Shown: piece by piece, positions 6,917-10,872 of the stretch
How positions within the stretch are numbered: the stretch's first letter is position 1
Layout: the number at the start of each line of letters is the position of its first letter
DNA from: Candidatus Fermentithermobacillaceae bacterium UBA3951
GTDB taxonomy: Bacteria; Bacillota; Sulfobacillia; Fermentithermobacillales; Fermentithermobacillaceae
NCBI GenBank assembly: GCA_002385465.1
Contig: DGDN01000064.1
Location: forward strand, 19,141-30,012
Reading direction: 5' to 3'
Length of the DNA: 10,872 bases
The notes under the pieces: model-generated
The model's input: only the letters and a program-made list of their open reading frames with translations
What the model was told of the DNA's origin: nothing
Databases searched by the model: none
Made by a program: the position numbers and the translations under genes

Positions 6917-8324
6917 TGAGTTCGTCCTCCTTTGGCCATCCCTCTACGGGTACCGGATAGTCTCCGGCAAAGCAGGAGTAGCAAAAGCCGTCTATCGCCG
7001 TCCCCAGAATGTCCTGTAAGTCGCCCATGTCCAAGAATACGAGGCTGTCGGCTCCGATGGCCTCTCTAATTTCTTCAACCGTCTGCGATGCAGCGGCCAG
7101 CTCTCCCTTTGACGACGTATCTATGCCGTAGTAGCAGGGGTACTTGTAGGGCGGCGAGCTGATCCTCACGTGGACCTCCTTTGCACCAGCGCTCCTCAAA
7201 AGGCCCACGATATACCGGGAAGTCGTGCCCCTTACAATGGAGTCATCCACGAGGACAACCCTCTTATCTTTCAAGAGGCTTCTCAAAGGGTTCAGCTTGA
7301 TCTTCACCGCAAGCTCCCGTAATGACTGCTCCGGAGAGATGAACGTACGCCCGATGTAACGGTTTTTCACGAGTCCGGTTTCGAAAGGAATGCCGGCTTC
7401 TTCTGCAAATCCCGAGGCCGCTGAAAGGGACGAGTCAGGCACCCCCATGACCAGATCGGCCTCTACAGGCCCTTTCTTAGCGAGTACGCGCCCCAGCCGC
7501 TTGCGGGCCCTGTGGACATTGAGGCCGTAGATGTCCGAATCCGGCCTCGCAAAGTAGATGAACTCGAAGACACACAAAGCTTGCCTCTCGCTCTTGGGGC
7601 CGGCAACCGTCCGGATAGACGGCCGGGCATCCTCGCCTTCCCGAGGCAATAGGACCTCTACCGTTTCTCCCGGATCGATCTCCCTTATGAACTCGGCTCC
7701 GACGGCGTCGAGACCGCAGGTTTCAGATGAGACAACATATGCCCCGTCCAGTTCTCCGAGGCAAAGCGGGCGGAATCCTCTTGGGTCTTTGGCGGCTATG
7801 AGCCCGTGAGGAGTCAAGGCAATAAGAGAATAGGCTCCGCACACCTTCTCGAAGGCCGACTGAAGTGCGCCGAGCAGCTCTTTTTCGCCCGACTTGGCCA
7901 CCAAGTGGGGGATTACTTCACTGTCGGAGGTGGTCTGGAAAATGGACCCTTCGCGCTCCAGCTCTCTCCTTAGGAGAGCCGCATTTGTGAGATTCCCGTT
8001 ATGGGCCAAGGCAAACTGGCCCCTCCACATCTTAACGAGAAGAGGCTGTGCGTTCTCTATCCTGCTTTCACCCGTAGTGCTGTAGCGAACATGGCCCAGC
8101 GCCATGTCGCCGTTCATGGAAACCACTCTTTCGGGCGGAAAGACGTCTGAAACCAACCCCATGCCCTTGTGGACTCTGAGCCGACCGCCCTGCCTCCAGG
8201 CGATCCCGGCCGATTCCTGGCCGCGGTGCTGCAGGGCATACAGGCCGTAATAACAGAGCTCGACTGCCCGCGGGTGTCCCGCTACGGCAAACACCCCGCA
8301 TTCCTCACGGATCTCGCCACTCAT
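6903..8324 (-). CDS. purF: Amidophosphoribosyltransferase, Fe-S type with propeptide
   Basis: PurF makes phosphoribosylamine from PRPP and glutamine, the committed step of purine synthesis and the usual feedback target. The 473-residue protein starts with an eight-residue propeptide and the glutaminase nucleophile C9 (EECGVFAV). Ntn-domain motifs follow: YALQHRGQESAG (29-40), GHVRYSTTG (77-85), HNGNLTN (108-114) and TSDSE (132-136). The C-terminal part carries the PRPP-binding stretch RVVLVDDSIVRGT (355-367). C251, C397, C448 and C451 (the last two in CYSC) match the four ligands of the [4Fe-4S] cluster of the Bacillus-type enzyme, which is oxygen-sensitive. The only plausible start is ATG 8322-8324: an in-frame TAG lies two codons upstream. 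A TGGAG site lies 11 bases away, so initiation may be weak. A 107-bp gap separates it from purE. Confidence 0.98.
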   Translation of the reverse strand: MSGEIREECGVFAVAGHPRAVELCYYGLYALQHRGQESAGIAWRQGGRLRVHKGMGLVSDVFPPERVVSMNGDMALGHVRYSTTGESRIENAQPLLVKMWRGQFALAHNGNLTNAALLRRELEREGSIFQTTSDSEVIPHLVAKSGEKELLGALQSAFEKVCGAYSLIALTPHGLIAAKDPRGFRPLCLGELDGAYVVSSETCGLDAVGAEFIREIDPGETVEVLLPREGEDARPSIRTVAGPKSERQALCVFEFIYFARPDSDIYGLNVHRARKRLGRVLAKKGPVEADLVMGVPDSSLSAASGFAEEAGIPFETGLVKNRYIGRTFISPEQSLRELAVKIKLNPLRSLLKDKRVVLVDDSIVRGTTSRYIVGLLRSAGAKEVHVRISSPPYKYPCYYGIDTSSKGELAAASQTVEEIREAIGADSLVFLDMGDLQDILGTAIDGFCYSCFAGDYPVPVEGWPKEDELNDLF

Positions 8325-8360
8325 CCCCTACTCAACTCCAATCGGAAACGAGAATATCGT

Positions 8361-8390
8361 CTTGGCTCCGTCTAACACCGTGGAGCCCAG
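8361..8390 (-). repeat. Hairpin in the purE-purF gap
   Basis: Inverted repeat GGCTCC (8364-8369) and GGAGCC (8382-8387) with a 12-base loop, extended by two pairs beyond one mismatch. It lies in the only sizeable gap (8325-8431) of the operon. On the transcribed strand no clear U-run follows, so it is not a standard terminator. It may affect processing or relative expression of hpt-purE versus purF onward. No convincing internal promoter was seen in this gap. Confidence 0.35.
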
Positions 8391-8431
8391 TTCGATGTAT
8401 ACACAGCTCTAGAAGAAACGCGGTATCCTTT

Positions 8432-8956
8432 TTACTCGCCTTCCGGCTTCCATTGCCAGACGGGAAGGCCTTTCTCCCTTAGAAGGCTTATCTTTTCCCG
8501 AGTGTCAGAAGACATCTTCTTACGGACAGCCTCAAGTCTGGCCTTGAGGTCAGGATCGTGGACTGCCAATATCCTCGCGGCCAGGAGCGCCGCGTTCTTG
8601 GCCGAACCTATGCCCACTCCGGCCACGGGGACTCCCGGCGGCATGTCGGTTATGGAAAGCAGGGCATCCACGCCCATTACGGGCCCACCTCCAAGGGGCA
8701 GGCCAATCACGGGGACATCCACCAGTGCGGCAAGGGCACCGGGCAGAGCGGCCGCCAGCCCCGCGGCTGCGATCACAACCTTTACTCCCCTCTCGGAAAC
8801 GCTGCGCGCGTACTCCTCAACCAGGTCCGGCGTGCGGTGAGCAGAGACAACCGCTACATCATAGGAAATCCGGAATTCTTCCAGCGTCTCAAAGACCGGC
8901 CCGACTTTCCCCAGGTCAGACGCACTTCCAAGGACTACCCCCACATCGACTGACAA
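8432..8956 (-). CDS. purE: N5-carboxyaminoimidazole ribonucleotide mutase (class I type PurE)
   Basis: PurE converts N5-CAIR to CAIR (step 6), usually acting after PurK. I place the start at TTG 8954-8956, giving 174 residues (MSVDVGVVLGSASD). AAGGAG at 8965-8970 is eight bases from this TTG but would overlap a GTG at 8963-8965, the longer alternative that adds three residues and overlaps the hpt stop. Motifs are GVVLGSASD near the start, SAHRTPDLVEEYA, AGLAAALPGALAAL, PVIGLPLGGGPVMGVDALLS and MPPGVPVAGVGIGSAKNAALLA. In the third motif the histidine of the common AAHLPG is alanine (AAALPG), which I believe also occurs in some other PurE proteins. The tail after the fold (about 25 residues, ending KGLPVWQWKPEGE) is somewhat long. 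No purK is in the window. Confidence 0.95.
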   Translation of the reverse strand: MSVDVGVVLGSASDLGKVGPVFETLEEFRISYDVAVVSAHRTPDLVEEYARSVSERGVKVVIAAAGLAAALPGALAALVDVPVIGLPLGGGPVMGVDALLSITDMPPGVPVAGVGIGSAKNAALLAARILAVHDPDLKARLEAVRKKMSSDTREKISLLREKGLPVWQWKPEGE

Positions 8957-8961
8957 GTCTC

Positions 8962-9546
8962 TCACTCCTTGCTCCCGGACGCGTCTTTGCGACCGGCAGT
9001 GCTTTCGGCTTCACCTGTTTCCTCAAGCACGCCGACGTACGGAAGGCCCCTGTACCTCTCCTGATAGTCCAAACCGTATCCGACCACAAAGGCGTTGGGG
9101 ATGATGAACCCGTAGTAGTCGAGGCCGATCCTCACCCTTCGCCTGGCCGGCTTGTCAAGGAGAGCGCAGATCTTCAGGCTGGCAGGCTGGCGGGCCCGGA
9201 GGGTGTCGACCAGGTATCTGAGCGTAAGCCCGGTATCGACGATGTCTTCCACCAAGAGCACATGCCGGCCGGCTGGGCTATGCTCCAAGTCTTTGGTTAT
9301 CCTTACTTCTCCTGATGACTGCGTTGATGCCCCATAGCTTGATGTGCCCATGAAGTCAACTGCAGTCTTGGGATCGAGGTACCTCAAGAGATCGGCGAGG
9401 AACATAAAGCTGCCCTTTAACACACCGATAAGAAGCAAGTCTTTGCCTTCGTAATCCCGGTTTATCTCTTGAGCCAGCTCTTTAATGCGCTTTTCAAGTT
9501 CTGCTTGGCTTATGAGGACACTTACTTTCTCGCGGGACTCTGCCAT
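8962..9546 (-). CDS. hpt: Hypoxanthine(-guanine) phosphoribosyltransferase
   Basis: Hpt salvages hypoxanthine and guanine to IMP and GMP using PRPP. The 194-residue protein carries the family motifs: GVLKGSFMFLADL (41-53), the flexible-loop region MGTSSYGASTQSSG (66-79), the PRPP site LLVEDIVDTGLTL (97-109), LLDKPARR (129-136) with the purine-contacting lysine K132, and FVVGYGLDYQERYRGLPYVG (153-172). A polar tail of about 18 residues extends beyond the usual end. Start is ATG 9544-9546 with GAGGTG six bases upstream. In many Bacillota hpt lies beside tilS and ftsH; here it is the first gene of the purine operon, so salvage and de novo synthesis would share one transcript. No purine riboswitch was recognised upstream, and I could not name a convincing promoter. 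Confidence 0.97.
   Translation of the reverse strand: MAESREKVSVLISQAELEKRIKELAQEINRDYEGKDLLLIGVLKGSFMFLADLLRYLDPKTAVDFMGTSSYGASTQSSGEVRITKDLEHSPAGRHVLLVEDIVDTGLTLRYLVDTLRARQPASLKICALLDKPARRRVRIGLDYYGFIIPNAFVVGYGLDYQERYRGLPYVGVLEETGEAESTAGRKDASGSKE
8965..8970 (-). promoter_or_regulatory. Ribosome binding site that decides the purE start
   Basis: AAGGAG on the minus strand, eight bases upstream of TTG 8954-8956. Its last G is also the first base of GTG 8963-8965, so that GTG has no usable spacing. The site lies within the last codons of hpt (GSKE then TGA), which couples purE translation to hpt. Confidence 0.6.
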
Positions 9547-9627
9547 GGATTACACCTCGCCAAATATTCTTCTAGGTTCAACTTATCACCACAATTCTCT
9601 AGAGGCAATAAGGATCGCAAAACAGAT

Positions 9628-9644
9628 AAATTGCGTAACAATTT
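9628..9644. promoter_or_regulatory. Operator-like dyad upstream of hpt
   Basis: Perfect inverted repeat AAATTG-CGTAA-CAATTT in the AT-rich part of the hpt/pspC intergenic region, about 82 bp upstream of the hpt start. Its length and symmetry suit a dimeric repressor. It does not match the Bacillus PurR box (a CGAAC core). The regulator is unknown. Confidence 0.35.
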
Positions 9645-9651
9645 CACCCCC

Positions 9652-9704
9652 GAACCCCGGTTGAGGTCCCACAGGGCTTTCCTTGAGTTCTGAGAGAACC
9701 CCGG
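9652..9704. repeat. 9-bp direct repeat GAACCCCGG, two copies
   Basis: Copies at 9652-9660 and 9696-9704, 44 bp apart start to start, in the divergent intergenic region upstream of hpt. The first copy is preceded by CC and contains CCGAAC, the core of the Bacillus PurR box, but without its AT-rich flanks and without the usual inverted partner. Between the copies lies GAGTTCT (9685-9691), which can pair with either copy. The rest of 9547-9759 holds no gene that I can support. Confidence 0.35.
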
Positions 9705-9789
9705 AGCGTTGTTACCGGAGGGGCCTCTCTGCGTATCATAAGGATGTATTGGTGTTACCTTGAAAGAAGAGTCCTGGGAGGATCTGCCT

Positions 9790-9981
9790 ATGAAAAGACT
9801 ATACCGCTCGCGGACAAAGAAGATGGTTGCGGGTGTATGTGGTGGAATCGCCGAGTATTTCGACGTAGATGAAACCATAGTGAGGCTCGGCGTCGCTTTC
9901 CTCACGGTGGCCACCGGTATTTTGCCCGGGATCCTCTTCTATTTCGTCGCAGCAGTGATCATGCCTGAAGGCCATACCTAA
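9790..9981 (+). CDS. PspC domain-containing small membrane protein
   Basis: This 63-residue protein is a stand-alone PspC domain (PF04024), found in phage-shock-like envelope stress proteins. The signature is complete: MKRLYRSRTKKMVAGVCGGI at the start, AEYFDVDETIVRLG (21-34), a hydrophobic segment (about 35-57) and the terminal VIMPEG. I choose ATG 9790 because GGGAGGAT (9776-9783) lies eight bases upstream and the family normally begins at MKRLYRS. An in-frame TTG at 9760 would add ten residues that do not fit the family. It diverges from the purine operon and converges on the KOW-like gene. A possible promoter is TTGTTA (9709-9714) and TATCAT (9734-9739), but their 19-bp spacing is long. 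No pspA or liaF-type partner is in the window, so a specific stress role is unproven. Confidence 0.9.
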   Translation: MKRLYRSRTKKMVAGVCGGIAEYFDVDETIVRLGVAFLTVATGILPGILFYFVAAVIMPEGHT

Positions 9982-10003
9982 AGCCGTGCGCATCATGATG
10001 TCC

Positions 10004-10043
10004 GACCGGTACCTCCGGCGGTAAGCCTTAGGCGGTACCGGTC
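10004..10043. repeat. Perfect 10-bp inverted repeat downstream of pspC
   Basis: GACCGGTACC (10004-10013) and GGTACCGGTC (10034-10043) are perfect inverse complements around a 20-base loop, in the space between the convergent pspC and KOW-like genes. A stem this strong could end or slow transcription from either side, yet no U-run follows on either strand. A further 10-bp palindrome CATCATGATG lies just before it (9991-10000). Confidence 0.55.
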
Positions 10044-10111
10044 AAACGTTACAGCTTCGATATCCGGCCCTTCGTGCGCCAGCAGAATTCGCCTAGAGAG
10101 TCTTTTTCGAG

Positions 10112-10133
10112 ATCGCTCTTATATCGCTCTTAT
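10112..10133. repeat. 11-bp perfect tandem duplication across a stop codon
   Basis: ATCGCTCTTAT occurs twice head to tail (10112-10122 and 10123-10133). The second copy contains the TAA stop (10130-10132) of the minus-strand KOW-like gene, so the first copy repeats the stop region downstream. It looks like a recent slippage duplication. Confidence 0.6.
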
Positions 10134-10872
10134 GCGGAAGTACCGATCTCTTTGAAAACCTCCAAGTTTGCTTCTGCAATCCAGACTTCCCTGCCATCGT
10201 CCAGCCGCACCAGCGCCACTTCCATACGCGATCCGGACTCAACTTCACGAGGCTCTGCGGGGAGATCGAGGACCACGCCCCAGAGCCCGAAGTACGGCTG
10301 TCTCACGCACCTGACCCTGTCGCCCACCGAGAGGTTGGTAATGAGGGCACGGTCTGTCCGGGATACGTGCTCCTCGGGCCATGGTGCGGTGGATGAGTCG
10401 GGCTCCAGCGCCCCGTCGCTCACGAGGACCTGGGGCCTCACGGCTCCGGCCCTTATGTGGGTGGTCCCGTCTATAGAAGCAACCTTGCCCGCTCTAGAAG
10501 CCAAGAGGTCCCAGACCTTCTCGTTCATCGGCATGGGACCGAAGCCTTCCATCACTATCACGGTAAGGTCGGTGTCTTCCTGGCCGGTGATGCCCACGAC
10601 GATTTCCTTTCCAAGGAACTGCACGAGATCCAGGTTGTTGATGCCGCCGGTTATGATGCCCGAAACCCCGATCATCCGCGCCTTCTTGAGGGCTTCCAGG
10701 GACACGAACCGTCCTGCGACAAGGACCTTGCCTTTGTGGGATACATCCACCCCGGCCTCGTCGAGGTCCCCGTCCGGCCCGTCTGTCGCCATCACGATTT
10801 CTCCGGCTCGCTCTCCTCCTACTCCGAATATTCCTTCAATATACGAGCCGGTGGCTTCAATGACGGCTCCCA
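10130..10872 (-). CDS. Conserved hypothetical protein with KOW-like C-terminal segment, N-terminus outside window
   Basis: I do not recognise a named function. The frame stays open from the TAA at 10130-10132 to the window edge, so the visible 246 residues are the C-terminal part. The GTG at 10793-10795 is internal: residues encoded upstream (EATGSYIEGIFGVGGERAGE) look like continuous protein. Visible parts are a glycine-rich N-terminal piece, KGKVLVAGRFVSLEALKKAR, GVSGIITGGINNLDLVQFLG, GITGQEDTDLTVIVMEGFGP and THIRAGAVRPQVLV. These are followed by a proline/acidic linker and a C-terminal VGDRVRCVRQPYFGLWGVVL that resembles a KOW/SH3-like barrel as in NusG. The pattern suggests a beta-rich soluble protein, with no membrane segment in the visible part. 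It converges on pspC across 148 bp containing an inverted repeat. The coding call is firm; the domain reading is tentative. Confidence 0.85.
   Translation of the reverse strand, partial: GAVIEATGSYIEGIFGVGGERAGEIVMATDGPDGDLDEAGVDVSHKGKVLVAGRFVSLEALKKARMIGVSGIITGGINNLDLVQFLGKEIVVGITGQEDTDLTVIVMEGFGPMPMNEKVWDLLASRAGKVASIDGTTHIRAGAVRPQVLVSDGALEPDSSTAPWPEEHVSRTDRALITNLSVGDRVRCVRQPYFGLWGVVLDLPAEPREVESGSRMEVALVRLDDGREVWIAEANLEVFKEIGTSA

Noticed and set aside
9649..9655. A Bacillus-type PurR box (CCGAAC core).
   Set aside because: The flanks are C-rich instead of AT-rich and no inverted second box lies at the expected spacing.
9547..9759. A purine riboswitch upstream of hpt.
   Set aside because: The conserved core and kissing-loop sequences of the purine aptamer are not visible on the minus strand.
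9760..9789. TTG start for the PspC protein adding ten residues.
   Set aside because: The strong ribosome binding site 9776-9783 lies inside that extension and fits ATG 9790, where the family normally begins.
10130..10795. GTG at 10793-10795 as the true start of the KOW-like protein.
   Set aside because: The same frame continues open to base 10872 with protein-like, constrained sequence, and no ribosome binding site with good spacing precedes the GTG.

Overview
The window reads as chromosomal DNA from a Bacillota (Firmicutes)-type bacterium, probably an uncultured anaerobic Clostridia- or Limnochordia-like lineage. The reasons are strong AGGAGG-type ribosome binding sites, several GTG/TTG starts, a purine operon fused with hpt, a QueT-type ECF transporter, a NusG-domain-II membrane protein and a DUF6754 protein. 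The lineage is inferred; no rRNA or phylogenetic marker was analysed. I see no insertion sequence, prophage, CRISPR array, tRNA or rRNA gene.

The core (about 1867-9546, minus strand) is one tightly packed purine operon, transcribed hpt-purE-purF-purM-purN-purH-purD-queT. Junctions overlap or nearly touch: purF/purM by 14 bp, purM/purN by 4, purN/purH by 1. The one clear gap is 107 bp between purE and purF. Hpt salvages hypoxanthine/guanine. PurF, D, N, M, E and H cover steps 1, 2, 3, 5, 6 and 9-10 of de novo IMP synthesis. PurL/Q/S, PurC, PurB and PurK are not in the window. The last gene, queT, predicts uptake of a queuosine precursor (a deazapurine).

The left end (1-1473, minus strand) holds a DUF6754 membrane protein followed by a second membrane protein cut by the window edge. 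A good sigma-A promoter (TTGAAC-N17-TACAAT) predicts a leader of about 200 nt that can fold. A NusG-domain-II protein (1474-1854) runs divergently from an extended -10 promoter and converges on queT. A short GC-rich dyad resembling a tRNA/tmRNA T-arm lies at that convergent junction.

The right end has a 213-244 bp divergent intergenic region between hpt and a 63-residue PspC-domain protein, with a 17-bp dyad and a 9-bp direct repeat that could be regulatory. After pspC come a perfect 10-bp-arm inverted repeat and an 11-bp tandem duplication. Finally there is a minus-strand conserved hypothetical protein with a KOW-like C-terminal segment; its frame is open to the window edge, so its true start lies outside.

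Most of the window is ordinary housekeeping. The less explained parts are the DUF6754 pair with its leader, the KOW-like protein, the placement of queT, and the hpt upstream region.
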